The notes below the pieces were generated by a model. It searched no databases. It had not been told where the DNA came from and worked only from the letters and a program-made list of their open reading frames with translations. From Bacillota bacterium (lineage in GTDB: Bacteria; Bacillota; Clostridia; Lachnospirales; Lachnospiraceae), in assembly GCA_023439125.1 (NCBI GenBank), contig JAEXOU010000004.1, positions 1-64,000 on the forward strand: DNA of 64,000 nt. The letters run 5' to 3'. Of this stretch, positions 35,513 through 44,886 are shown piece after piece (positions within the stretch are counted from its first letter, which is position 1; every line of letters begins with the position of its first letter). A program made the position numbers and the translations under genes.

Positions 35513-36139
35513 TTACCAAACATTTTTATGTATGATTTTATCGATTGAAAATTTCTTTTGTTCGATATGGGAAGCGTTCTCTCTTGGTTTTCCGATTCCA
35601 ATAAAGCACGGCATTAAGTAGTCGCCTGGAAAATTCAGAACTTCTCTTGCCCATTCACCTTCATCTCCTAATGGAATCCGTAACGTTGCAGCATATCCTT
35701 CAGCAGTAGCGGCGAGAAACATATTTTCAATGCAACACCAGATAGATGCAAATCCATTCAGATGTGATAATTCATCTGGGTGTAAAATATCTGTTTTTTG
35801 CTTAAAAAGTGGAATGATGACACAGGAAGCCTCTGCAAGCATTTGATATTGTTTTGGAACAGCATTTTTATAGCAATTTTGCTGGCAGATATCGTTTAGA
35901 TTCCAATCTTTCAATAAGGAGTTCATATCTTCGTCTGAAATCTTTTTTGGTATTTTTTCTAGTAATCGAAAGACGATATTCTTATCTTTAATTACAATAA
36001 AATGCCAGTCTCTCATATGATCATTGGTTGGAGCTTTCATACCAGCAGTAATGATTTTTTCAATTGTTATATCATCCATTGATACATTTTCAAAATCACG
36101 TATGGTACGTCTTTGGTCTATCACCTCATAAAAATCCAT
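35513..36139 (-). CDS. Nitroreductase-family protein
   Basis: This 208-residue protein starts MDFYEVIDQRRTIRDFENV, with the RRTIR FMN-binding signature. It has APTNDHMRDWHFIVIKD and a C-terminal PCFIGIGKPRE, all typical of the FMN-dependent nitroreductase fold. The family reduces nitro groups, quinones or flavins with NAD(P)H. GGGAGG precedes the ATG at 36139. The gene is monocistronic. Confidence 0.88.
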   Translation of the reverse strand: MDFYEVIDQRRTIRDFENVSMDDITIEKIITAGMKAPTNDHMRDWHFIVIKDKNIVFRLLEKIPKKISDEDMNSLLKDWNLNDICQQNCYKNAVPKQYQMLAEASCVIIPLFKQKTDILHPDELSHLNGFASIWCCIENMFLAATAEGYAATLRIPLGDEGEWAREVLNFPGDYLMPCFIGIGKPRENASHIEQKKFSIDKIIHKNVW

Positions 36140-36208
36140 AGTGTCCTCCCTCAAAATATGTTTTATTTGTTTATTCTATTCTGTCCTATAAAACTTATAT
36201 TGTCAATC

Positions 36209-36237
36209 TTGAAAAGGGCAGTAAAAACTTGTATAAT
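36209..36237 (+). promoter_or_regulatory. Sigma-A-type promoter of the FGGY kinase gene
   Basis: TTGAAA, a 17-bp spacer and TATAAT end 29 bp before the ATG at 36267. Confidence 0.75.
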
Positions 36238-36266
36238 TAGCTTATAATTTTATAGGAGGAAGTAGC

Positions 36267-37877
36267 ATGGAAGCAACAATGGAATCAAATCGATGTGCGA
36301 TTGCAGCAGGACGAACAACGCTTGGTATTGAGTTGGGATCGACACGTATTAAAGCAGTGTTGATTAATGAAAAAAATGAACCGATTGCATCAGGAAGTTA
36401 TGATTGGGAAAACCAATATGTAGATAATATCTGGACCTATGATTTGGATGAAGTTTGGAAAGGTGTTCAAACAAGCTATCAAAGAATGGCCAAGGAAGTG
36501 AAAGATACTTTTGGAGAAACGATTACTTTAATCGGTGCAATTGGATTTAGTGCCATGATGCATGGATATATGGTATTTGATCAGAACGAGAATCTATTAG
36601 TGCCATTTAGAACTTGGAGAAATACAATTACGGAAGAAGCATCGAATATACTAACAGAAACTTTTCAATATCATATTCCACAGCGCTGGAGCATTGCTCA
36701 CTTATATCAGGCAATCTTAAAACAAGAGCCACATGTTAAGGATATCGACTATATGACAACATTGGCAGGTTATATCCATTGGAAACTAACTGGCCAAAAG
36801 GTATTAGGCGTTGGTGAAGCATCTGGTATGTTCCCAATTGATATCGAGAGCAAGGAATTTAACTTACATATGATCGAACAATTTAATGATTTGGTAGCAT
36901 CAAAAGACTTCCCATGGACATTAGCAGATATTTTACCAAAAGTTATGGTTGCAGGTGAGGAAGCAGGCAGATTAACCGAGGAAGGTGCTAAACTACTAGA
37001 TCCTACTGGCAATTTGAAGGCAGGTATTTTATTATGTCCTCCAGAGGGAGATGCTGGTACAGGAATGGTAGCAACGAACAGTGTTGCAAAACGTACTGGT
37101 AATGTTTCCGCAGGTACTTCTGTATTTGCAATGGTTGTCTTGGAAAAAGAACTATCCAAAGTTTATGAAGAGATTGATTTAGTAACTACACCTACTGGTA
37201 ATTTGGTAGCTATGGTACATTGTAATAACTGTACTTCAGATTTAAATGCCTGGGTGAATTTATTCAAAGAAAGTTTAGAAAACTACGGTATTACAGTTGA
37301 TATGACAAAGCTATATTCTGTTTTATACAATAAAGCCTTGGAGGGAGACGACGACTGTGGTGGCTTATTAGCATATAACTATTTTTCGGGAGAACATATC
37401 ACAAAGTTTGAAGAGGGAAGACCATTATTTGTTCGAACACCAGAAAGCAATTTTAATCTTGCAAACTTTATGAGGGTTCATCTGTTTACTGCCTTAGGTG
37501 CATTAAAAACAGGTTTGGATATTCTACTGAAACAAGAAAATGTTCAGTTAGATGAAATCCTTGGACATGGTGGATTATTTAAAACAAAGGGTGTTGGTCA
37601 ACGTATTATGGCAGCAGCGATTGACGTTCCTGTATCAGTTATGGAGACAGCTGGAGAAGGTGGCGCTTGGGGAATTGCATTATTGGCATCTTATATGATT
37701 CATAAAGAGGATAGAGAGACTTTAGATCATTTCCTTACTGAGCAAGTATTTGCAGGTCAGATGGGAAGTAAAATGTCCCCTGTAGCAGGTGATGTCGAAG
37801 GATTTAACTGCTTTATGAAACGCTATACGAATGGCCTTGAAATTGAGAGAGCAGCAGTAACTAATTTAAAAGTATAA
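36267..37877 (+). CDS. FGGY-family carbohydrate kinase
   Basis: This 536-residue protein has the actin-like ATPase N-terminal motif LGIELGSTRIKAVLI (phosphate 1). It also has GFSAMMHGYMVFD and the second-half ATP-binding region GNVSAGTSVFAMVV and GHGGLFKTKGVGQR. It is longer than typical xylulokinases (about 500) and nearer to the ribulokinase-like branch. It phosphorylates a pentose/ketose, exact sugar unknown. The sugar uptake locus 2 kb downstream makes xylulose a reasonable guess. GGAGG precedes the ATG. Confidence 0.85.
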   Translation: MEATMESNRCAIAAGRTTLGIELGSTRIKAVLINEKNEPIASGSYDWENQYVDNIWTYDLDEVWKGVQTSYQRMAKEVKDTFGETITLIGAIGFSAMMHGYMVFDQNENLLVPFRTWRNTITEEASNILTETFQYHIPQRWSIAHLYQAILKQEPHVKDIDYMTTLAGYIHWKLTGQKVLGVGEASGMFPIDIESKEFNLHMIEQFNDLVASKDFPWTLADILPKVMVAGEEAGRLTEEGAKLLDPTGNLKAGILLCPPEGDAGTGMVATNSVAKRTGNVSAGTSVFAMVVLEKELSKVYEEIDLVTTPTGNLVAMVHCNNCTSDLNAWVNLFKESLENYGITVDMTKLYSVLYNKALEGDDDCGGLLAYNYFSGEHITKFEEGRPLFVRTPESNFNLANFMRVHLFTALGALKTGLDILLKQENVQLDEILGHGGLFKTKGVGQRIMAAAIDVPVSVMETAGEGGAWGIALLASYMIHKEDRETLDHFLTEQVFAGQMGSKMSPVAGDVEGFNCFMKRYTNGLEIERAAVTNLKV

Positions 37878-37914
37878 AGAGATAGCAGTGTTAAAGTATA
37901 TAGTTAAGATACTC

Positions 37915-37964
37915 ATATAAAGCTTTGATTTTACTGATTTTATCAGTTAATCAGAGCTTTATAT
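37915..37964 (+). terminator. Hairpin after the FGGY kinase gene
   Basis: ATATAAAGCTTTGATT pairs with AATCAGAGCTTTATAT (one G-T pair). An inner ACTGAT-ATCAGT stem extends the structure. Confidence 0.6.
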
Positions 37965-37998
37965 CACTATTCAGATGTGAAGGGAGATATAAGTAATT

Positions 37999-38955
37999 AT
38001 GATAAAAGTTCCAGAGCATGTGTTATCAGATCTTTGTGAGAAATTATCCATTCAAAAAGGTACGTTAAGCTTTCTTGGCGGTGATCGTGAGGATTCAGAT
38101 GGTATTGTTTATACCTATCTTGCTCAAGGTAAGAAAATGGTAGTAAAGCTTCTTGCAATCCCTATGGATGATAAAAAAAGCTTCGAAAACCTTAAACTCC
38201 GTGTTCAATATGCGAATTATCTTGGAGAACATGGAATTCATATTGCATGTCCAATCTTCAATGGAAATCATAATCTATATGAAACTAGTATAGCTGATAA
38301 TTACATATTTACTGCATATATCATGAATTTCGTGGAAGGTAAAAGCCCAACCAATGAAGAACTTACCGACGAGTTAGTTCGAGAGTGGGGAAAGTTAACT
38401 GGAAAATCGCATAGAGTAACGAAAGAGTTTACTAAGACATTACAAAGCTTTGAATCTTATGAAGGTGAGCTTAACTACTTTAAGTGTCGTTGTAAAGAAC
38501 CTGTGGTGAAAGAAGCCTGGTCAGAGATGTCACAACAATTGTCAGCTTTTCCGACTTCAGTCGAGGACTATGGATTTATCCATAATGACAATCATCAACA
38601 TAATATCTTAGTTTCCAACAATGAGATAACGTTAATTGATTTTGATTGTGCTGGACAACAGTTTTTTGTTCAAGATATTACAACACCAGCACAAGAAATT
38701 ATGTTTGATTTGACTGGAGGAATGATTTCTCCAATAACAGATGCGACTCGATTAAAACAATTTTTTGATAGTTTCTTGTCTGGATATGAACAAGAAAATC
38801 ATTTATCAGATTTTTGGTATGACAAGTTTAATTTATTTATCAACTATCGGAGATTACTACTCTATAGTGTCATGGAGGATTGGATCAATACAAAACCAGA
38901 CCTTAAAGCTGGTATGATTCAGTTGATTCAAAATCCTCCGAAGATTTCATTATAA
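37999..38955 (+). CDS. Aminoglycoside phosphotransferase-family kinase
   Basis: This 318-residue protein has an APH/choline-kinase-like fold. A nucleotide-binding N-lobe carries KKMVVKLLAI, the catalytic loop is GFIHNDNHQHNILV (Asp then Asn/His) and the metal site is ITLIDFDCAGQ. These enzymes phosphorylate small hydroxylated molecules. Antibiotic resistance cannot be inferred; a housekeeping small-molecule kinase is equally likely. GGGAG precedes the start. Confidence 0.85.
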   Translation: MIKVPEHVLSDLCEKLSIQKGTLSFLGGDREDSDGIVYTYLAQGKKMVVKLLAIPMDDKKSFENLKLRVQYANYLGEHGIHIACPIFNGNHNLYETSIADNYIFTAYIMNFVEGKSPTNEELTDELVREWGKLTGKSHRVTKEFTKTLQSFESYEGELNYFKCRCKEPVVKEAWSEMSQQLSAFPTSVEDYGFIHNDNHQHNILVSNNEITLIDFDCAGQQFFVQDITTPAQEIMFDLTGGMISPITDATRLKQFFDSFLSGYEQENHLSDFWYDKFNLFINYRRLLLYSVMEDWINTKPDLKAGMIQLIQNPPKISL

Positions 38956-38985
38956 ATAAGATATATGAAAGAGATAGGAGTACAA

Positions 38986-39240
38986 ATGCAAACAAGTGAT
39001 AATGAATTAATTAATCATTTATCTCAATTACATACAACTGAATTAGGAGCAATCCGAATCAAGAGAAATCTGTCCTTAGAAACAGATGATGTTATAAAGT
39101 GGTGCAAAGAGCAAATATTAAGTCCGAGTGCGATTATTATCAGAAGAGGGAAGAACTGGTATGTGGATATTAAGGATTGTGAAATAACAGTGAATGCGTA
39201 TAGTTACACCGTAATCACTGCTCATAAAATCATGACATAA
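38986..39240 (+). CDS. DUF3781 family protein
   Basis: This 84-residue protein has the DUF3781 pattern: LHTTELGAIRIKRNLSL, VIKWCKEQI, RRGKNWYVDIKD and the C-terminal TVNAYSYTVITAHKI. The function is unknown. It lies 30 bp after the APH-like gene and is probably cotranscribed. ATG 38986 follows AGGAG; the frame opens earlier at 38965 without a ribosome site. Confidence 0.8.
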   Translation: MQTSDNELINHLSQLHTTELGAIRIKRNLSLETDDVIKWCKEQILSPSAIIIRRGKNWYVDIKDCEITVNAYSYTVITAHKIMT

Positions 39241-39404
39241 CTAATGACGTTAATTGTAAAATGAAACGTAACCCTTTCCATTTCATTTAACTGTTATTAA
39301 TTAGTTAAACATATATCTGCTAGGGGTTGCACCTTAGCTTACAAAAGTCTAGTGTATGTCAAAACACTAGGCTTTTAGTTTACACTATGTTTGTTAGAAA
39401 ATAG
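39241..39404. other. Intergenic stretch with terminator hairpin
   Basis: AAAAGTCTAGTGT pairs with ACACTAGGCTTTT at 39343-39376 and ends the preceding transcript. No gene is visible between 39241 and the promoter at 39405. Confidence 0.65.
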
Positions 39405-39433
39405 TTCACAATACGAGATAAATATGGTAAAAT
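39405..39433 (+). promoter_or_regulatory. Probable promoter of the sugar-sensing operon
   Basis: TTCACA, a 17-bp spacer and TAAAAT lie about 130 bp before the ATG at 39560. Confidence 0.5.
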
Positions 39434-39559
39434 ATGGAAATGAATGATAAAATAAATAATAAGGGATAAATAAAAGGTTAGAAACATATGTAAAAAGTAG
39501 TTAAGTAGAGTCATGATCTATTTTTTGCTTTTTATTACATTGATTCCAAGGAGAACTCT

Positions 39560-40585
39560 ATGAAACTCTTTAAGCATATGAATCTGTTTAGTGCAGTGGC
39601 TTTGTTGTTTTTGCTTACTGTTATGTTTGGTAGTATGTATGTATTTAAAAACCAGATTACACAAGCGACCAATGAGATTAAGACGAAAGAGCCGAAAGAT
39701 TATGACGCATATTATGTGATGATTGTGGAGGATACAAAATCCTCCTTTTGGAATAGTGTGTATGAGTATACGAAGAAAATTGGAGAGAACAATAATATCT
39801 ATGTAGAGTTAATGGGGACACAGTTAGCAACAGAGTACTCGAAGGCGGACAGAATGAGGATTGCAATTGAATCAAAGGTGGATGGAATCTTTTTAGAAGC
39901 GGATGAAAGTAAGGAGATAACGAATCTAATTAATGAGGCAGTAGAGAATAAGATTCCCGTTATCACTGTAATAGGTGACAATGCATCGAGTGAACGTCAA
40001 AGTTTTGTTGGGATTAGCAGCTATAATCTGGGAAGAGAGTATGGACGTCAAGTTCAAGAGCTTGCGAAGGAATCCTTGAACCGCGTTGTAATTTTAATGA
40101 CAGCGCAAGCGAAGGACTCAGTGCAAAATATCATTTATTCGGGAATACAGGAAATGTTAGAATCAAGTGGCAGTTATGATAAGATTCAACTAGAAAGTAT
40201 AGCGATTGACGCTTCAAGTTCATTTGCAACTGAAGAATCGATACGTGATATTTTTATGAATTCTGAGGAGTTGCCGGATATTTTGATCTGTTTGGATGAA
40301 TTGAACACAACATGTGCATATCAAGCACTGATCGATTATAACAAAGTTGGTGTTGTCAATATTCTCGGATATTATGATTCTGAAACAATCTTAAATGCCA
40401 TTCAGAGAAAAGTAATTTACTCCACAATTTCGATTAAGACAGAGCAAATTGGAGAGTACCTGATGGAAGCGATTCAAGAATATCAAACTTATGGACAGGT
40501 AAATGAATATTATACGGTAGATACCACACTAATAACTTTTGATAATATTAAAGAGTATAGTGGGGGTGAAATCGATGAGAAGTAA
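39560..40585 (+). CDS. Membrane-anchored sugar-binding sensor protein (XylFII-like)
   Basis: This 341-residue protein has one N-terminal membrane helix (about 10-29) and no lipobox. A type I periplasmic-binding domain follows (residues 50-330): DAYYVMIVEDTKSSFWNSVY, VDGIFLEADES, FVGISSYNLGREYGRQ. In clostridia, XylFII is a membrane-tethered xylose-binding protein that activates the LytS kinase. The same gene order here (binding protein, LytS-type kinase, YesN-type regulator) supports that role. The ligand is inferred. Confidence 0.82.
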   Translation: MKLFKHMNLFSAVALLFLLTVMFGSMYVFKNQITQATNEIKTKEPKDYDAYYVMIVEDTKSSFWNSVYEYTKKIGENNNIYVELMGTQLATEYSKADRMRIAIESKVDGIFLEADESKEITNLINEAVENKIPVITVIGDNASSERQSFVGISSYNLGREYGRQVQELAKESLNRVVILMTAQAKDSVQNIIYSGIQEMLESSGSYDKIQLESIAIDASSSFATEESIRDIFMNSEELPDILICLDELNTTCAYQALIDYNKVGVVNILGYYDSETILNAIQRKVIYSTISIKTEQIGEYLMEAIQEYQTYGQVNEYYTVDTTLITFDNIKEYSGGEIDEK

Positions 40586-42068
40586 AGGAATGTTTCAACC
40601 TACCATACAAAGAAAGCTGACGCTTACATTTATAGCGACTATAATGATTGTATTGCTTATGAATATTTTTATGTATCAAAACATCAACCGCTTAATTACA
40701 AAGTTAGATAATATTTATCGAAGTAATTTGAATCTCAATACTCTGGAAGAATCCCTGGAAGAAGTACAGACGAGTATGACGAACTATCTGAATACAAAAA
40801 CATCGGATGCAATGGAGGATTACTATCGAAGCGAACAAATCTACCGAAATCTTATAGCTAATTTACAAGAAAAGCCTTCGAATGATCCACTTTTATTAAT
40901 GGAACGTAATATCAATAAGATGTCCTCTAATTACTTAGAATTGACGAATCAAGCGATTGAGGCAAAGCGTGGCCGCAATGTTGAAAAGTATAAGCAAAGA
41001 TATGATAAAGCAAGTTTATTATATTCTTTCATCAGTACTTATATTTACAGCTTGAACAATGAACAGTTTAAGGATAATTCGCTTAATTATACTGCGTTAT
41101 CTGCCTCCATACAATCCTTGGAGCGTGTTAGTACTTTTTTGCTTGTTAGTGTAGCGTTGGGTAATATAATCCTAATCACTTTGATCACGCAAACGATTAC
41201 ACGGCCATTAAAAATTCTTGCTAGAACAGCAAATCAAGTTGCACAAGGTAATTTTATGGTAAATCTTGTTGAGGTCCAGTCGAAAGATGAGGTTGGAGTT
41301 GTAACAAAAGCATTTGATAAGATGGTTGTGAGTTTACGCGAATACATAACGAAATTAACAGTGAGTATGGAAGTGGAACAAAACCTTCGTGAGAATGAGT
41401 TGCGAATGGAAACACACTTAAAGGATGCTCAGTTAAAATATCTTCAAGCACAGATTAATCCGCATTTTCTCTTTAATACCCTGAATGCAGGTGCACAGCT
41501 TGCGATGTTGGAAGGAGCGGAGAGGACGAACGCATATATACAAAATATGGCTGAGTTTTATCGCTATAATTTAAAGAAGAATAATGAAGTGGTAACGCTT
41601 CAGGAAGAGATTGAGTTAGTTGATAACTATATTTACATCTTAAATGTGAGGTTTTCTGGTGATATTCACTTTGAAAAGGAGATTGATCCGACAGTTTTAC
41701 AGAGAAAAGTCCCAAGCATGATTTTACAACCACTTGTCGAAAATAGTGTAAATTATGGGATTCGTAACGTTGAATGGGAAGGAAAGATAAACTTAACCAT
41801 CTATCGTAAGGACAAACGAATTATTATTAGCATTAAGGATAATGGAATTGGAATGTCTGCATCTCAGATTGAAAACATATTATCCAATCCTCCAAGTAAA
41901 GCTGTTCTATCGAGAGATTCCAATGGAATCGGTTTAAATAATGTGATTGGGCGTGTTCGTATATTCTTTGATCGACAGGATATTATCGAAATTCATAGTG
42001 ACGGCGAAGGTAAGGGCACAGAGGTTATCCTTATTATACCTATGGAGGAAGGAGATAGCTATGTATAA
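40575..42068 (+). CDS. LytS/YesM-type sensor histidine kinase
   Basis: This 497-residue protein has membrane helices at about 14-34 and 185-207 with a helical sensor region between them. A HAMP linker follows (TRPLKILARTANQVAQGNF). The His_kinase domain (PF06580) has LQAQINPHFLFNTLNAGAQL, and the ATPase has DNGIGMSASQI and GIGLNNVIGR. The start overlaps the sugar-binding gene by 11 bases. ATG 40575 is chosen because GGGGGTG precedes it. Confidence 0.9.
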   Translation: MRSKGMFQPTIQRKLTLTFIATIMIVLLMNIFMYQNINRLITKLDNIYRSNLNLNTLEESLEEVQTSMTNYLNTKTSDAMEDYYRSEQIYRNLIANLQEKPSNDPLLLMERNINKMSSNYLELTNQAIEAKRGRNVEKYKQRYDKASLLYSFISTYIYSLNNEQFKDNSLNYTALSASIQSLERVSTFLLVSVALGNIILITLITQTITRPLKILARTANQVAQGNFMVNLVEVQSKDEVGVVTKAFDKMVVSLREYITKLTVSMEVEQNLRENELRMETHLKDAQLKYLQAQINPHFLFNTLNAGAQLAMLEGAERTNAYIQNMAEFYRYNLKKNNEVVTLQEEIELVDNYIYILNVRFSGDIHFEKEIDPTVLQRKVPSMILQPLVENSVNYGIRNVEWEGKINLTIYRKDKRIIISIKDNGIGMSASQIENILSNPPSKAVLSRDSNGIGLNNVIGRVRIFFDRQDIIEIHSDGEGKGTEVILIIPMEEGDSYV

Positions 42069-43659
42069 AATCATGCTTGCTGATGATGAGGGAATCGTAA
42101 TAGACTCACTAAAATATATTATTAATCGTAATTTTGGAGATACTTGTATCGTCGAGTATGCGAAATCAGGACGAGCAGTCATTGAATTAGCTGAGCGGTT
42201 TCGACCAGACATAGCTATTATGGATATTCATATGCCGGGCATCAATGGGATTGAGGCAATGAGGGAAATAAAGAAGATGTATAGTCAGGTTGTATTCATT
42301 GTAATTTCTGCATTTGATAAATTCGATTATGCAAAAGAAGCGATAAATTTAGGCGTGATTGAGTATTTACATAAGCCGGTAGAGCAAAAAAAAATCGTAG
42401 ATGTCATAAGAAAAGCAATGGATGTGATTGAAGTTGAGAAGAAAAAACGAAGCAATGAACTTTTAATTCGCGAAAAGTTAGAAACAGTCGTTCCAATTAT
42501 TGAAAATGGCTTAATTTACAATATATTGTTTCAAGAAAACTTTAAAGAGGATGTCGATAATTTTAAGACCTTACTTGGGTTGAAAGAGGATTATGGATAT
42601 ATGCTTGTCCTTGTTTGTGGGGAGGAACAAGAAGGTAGCTATATGACGAATGCAGTTGGAATGAGTATTCGGCTACAAGGTAAATATCGAGAGGTTCGTG
42701 AGATTATTCGAGAATATTTTGATGGAATTGTTGGAGCAGTCATGGCAAATAAGATTGCAGTATTTGTACCATATCAAGAACGTCACATTGATTATAACAA
42801 AAGGATTGATCTGATTGATCGTGCACGTGAATTATCTCGAAAATTAAGACATCAGGTTGAGTTTTGCTTTCGTATTGGAATTGGTAGTGTACGAAGTATC
42901 CATGATTCCATGCAGTCTTATAATGAAGCACTCAAATCCTTGGTTCAGACAACAGGGCGTGTGGTCCATGTGGATGATTTACCACTGACTTGTGATTATG
43001 AAGAGAATTACCCAATAGATGTGGAACTTGCTCTATTCGATGCAATTAATGATGGAAACTTGAATGAGACGATAACAATGGCATCACGTTTCTTTGATTG
43101 GATGACAGTTAATTATCCAGATTGCATGATGGACATCCGTCTAAAAGTATTGGAAATAACCCTTAGAGCAGAGCATATCGCATATGAGAATGGAGGCATG
43201 ACGTATCAATTTCGTTCTAGACAAGATTATCTTTCTAAAGTAATACAATGCGATGATAGTGAGGAATTAAAACAGTGGCTAATTGACAAGGTCACGTTGG
43301 CTTGCCGTAATATATGCTACGTAAAACAAGGACAATCTCGTAGTGTAGTCGAAATAGCGAAGAAATTTATTGAAGAGAATTATAGTCGGGATTTGTCCCT
43401 AGATGATGTCTCTCGAAAAGTAGATGTAAGTCCATATTACTTTAGCAAGATATTTAAAGAACAGATCGGTAAGAACTTTATTGATTATTTAACTGATTTA
43501 CGTATAGAAAAAGCGAAAGAACTGCTGAAACAGACTGAAATGAGTATGAAAGAGATATGTGCTAGTGTTGGATATTCGGATCCTAATTATTTTAGTCGTA
43601 CCTTTAAGAAAAATGTCGGTGTTACACCAACATTCTATAAGGAAGGGAGGTTCACATGA
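42061..43659 (+). CDS. YesN-type response regulator (receiver plus AraC HTH)
   Basis: This 532-residue protein has a receiver domain with phospho-acceptor Asp55 in IAIMDIHMPG and Lys in LHKPVEQKK. A middle region of unknown fold follows, then two C-terminal AraC HTH units (DDVSRKVDVSPYYFSKIFKE, then SVGYSDPNYFSRTFKKNVGV). ATG 42061 follows AAGGAG and overlaps the kinase stop. It is probably activated by the upstream kinase and drives the ABC transporter genes. Confidence 0.92.
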   Translation: MYKIMLADDEGIVIDSLKYIINRNFGDTCIVEYAKSGRAVIELAERFRPDIAIMDIHMPGINGIEAMREIKKMYSQVVFIVISAFDKFDYAKEAINLGVIEYLHKPVEQKKIVDVIRKAMDVIEVEKKKRSNELLIREKLETVVPIIENGLIYNILFQENFKEDVDNFKTLLGLKEDYGYMLVLVCGEEQEGSYMTNAVGMSIRLQGKYREVREIIREYFDGIVGAVMANKIAVFVPYQERHIDYNKRIDLIDRARELSRKLRHQVEFCFRIGIGSVRSIHDSMQSYNEALKSLVQTTGRVVHVDDLPLTCDYEENYPIDVELALFDAINDGNLNETITMASRFFDWMTVNYPDCMMDIRLKVLEITLRAEHIAYENGGMTYQFRSRQDYLSKVIQCDDSEELKQWLIDKVTLACRNICYVKQGQSRSVVEIAKKFIEENYSRDLSLDDVSRKVDVSPYYFSKIFKEQIGKNFIDYLTDLRIEKAKELLKQTEMSMKEICASVGYSDPNYFSRTFKKNVGVTPTFYKEGRFT

Positions 43660-44693
43660 AGAGAATTACAGTATTCCTTTTACTTGTATGTATGTTATTA
43701 AGTAGTTGTCTCAGTCATAGTCAGAAGGATAAATTCAAAACAGAACAAGAGGACTCCCTACAAATTGGAATGAGTTTCGACTCTTTTGTTATTGAGAGAT
43801 GGCAAAGAGATCGCGATGTATTTGTATCAACTGCAAAAGACCTCGGGGCAATCGTGAATGTACGGAATGCAAATGGAGATGTGGAAACACAGATTACCCA
43901 GATTGAATACTTTATAGAAAAAAAGATGGATGCAATTGTTATTATTTGCATCGATATGGACCAGTTGAAGAAGGTAGTTCAGAAAGCAAAGGATGCTGGA
44001 ATTAAGGTAGTTGCGTATGATCGCTTAATTCGAAACGCGAATGTTGATCTTTATATCTCCTTTGATAATGAGGCAGTTGGTACGATGATGGCGACAGCTA
44101 TCGTAGAACAAGACATAGAAAAAAAGAAAGTATTAATGATTGGTGGACCATTAACAGATCTTAATGTGATTATGGTTGAATTGGGATTTTGTAAAGTGAT
44201 TGAGGAAGCTGGGATCGAAGTGGTTGGTAATTTACATGCTGCAGGTTGGAAACCTGAGTTAGCAAGTGTTTATATTGATTCAAATTATACTTTACTTGAT
44301 CAGGTTGATGCTATTATGTGTGGTAATGATAGCCTTGCAACTCAAGTTGTTTATTGCTTAGCAGAGCGAAGGCTAGCTGGTAAAGTATATGTTGTAGGAC
44401 AAGACGCTGATTTAGAAGCATGTCAAAGAATTGTCGAGGGAACACAATTAATGACAGTATACAAACCAGTAGAGAAACTTGCACAGAAAGCAGCAGAATA
44501 TACAATAAAGTTAATAAAAGAAGAAGAATTGGAAGAGACACAGTCGATAAATGATGGGACCTATGACGTTCCGTATGTTGCTTTAGAAACAATTGCTGTT
44601 ACAGAAGATAATATGATGGAGGTTATCATAAATAGCGGTTTTCATCTGAAGGAAGACGTTTATTTAAATGTACCTGATAAGATGCCAGAGTAG
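43656..44693 (+). CDS. Lipoprotein sugar-binding protein
   Basis: This 345-residue protein has a signal peptide with lipobox LLSSC (Cys18). A type I sugar-binding fold of the XylF/ChvE kind follows: IGMSFDSFVIERWQRDRDVF, DAIVIICIDMDQLKKVV and VVAYDRLIRNANVDLYISFD. It overlaps the regulator stop (ATGA), so it belongs to the sensing operon rather than the transporter operon. It could feed the sensor or the transporter. It is more divergent than the 44887 protein. Confidence 0.85.
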   Translation: MKRITVFLLLVCMLLSSCLSHSQKDKFKTEQEDSLQIGMSFDSFVIERWQRDRDVFVSTAKDLGAIVNVRNANGDVETQITQIEYFIEKKMDAIVIICIDMDQLKKVVQKAKDAGIKVVAYDRLIRNANVDLYISFDNEAVGTMMATAIVEQDIEKKKVLMIGGPLTDLNVIMVELGFCKVIEEAGIEVVGNLHAAGWKPELASVYIDSNYTLLDQVDAIMCGNDSLATQVVYCLAERRLAGKVYVVGQDADLEACQRIVEGTQLMTVYKPVEKLAQKAAEYTIKLIKEEELEETQSINDGTYDVPYVALETIAVTEDNMMEVIINSGFHLKEDVYLNVPDKMPE

Positions 44694-44703
44694 TATTTTC
44701 TTG

Positions 44704-44749
44704 AGAATGGTTAGCATATTTACAAAAATATGCTAACCATTCTTTTTTT
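44704..44749 (+). terminator. Rho-independent terminator separating sensing and transport operons
   Basis: AGAATGGTTAGCATATTT pairs perfectly with AAATATGCTAACCATTCT and is followed by TTTTTTT. Confidence 0.9.
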
Positions 44750-44886
44750 GTCATTACAATATGGTGAAAATTTACATTAAGAAGCAATTCATTCCTGTAA
44801 TATATATGTTAATTTGATTATGTAATAAAAATAAACAGACATTTAGGTATAAAAAAGTTTTAAGAGAGAGAATTGGAGGTAGGGAT

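Noticed and set aside
37999..38955. Aminoglycoside resistance gene
   Set aside because: The APH-type fold alone is shared by many metabolic kinases and there is no close resemblance to a known resistance enzyme that I can identify.
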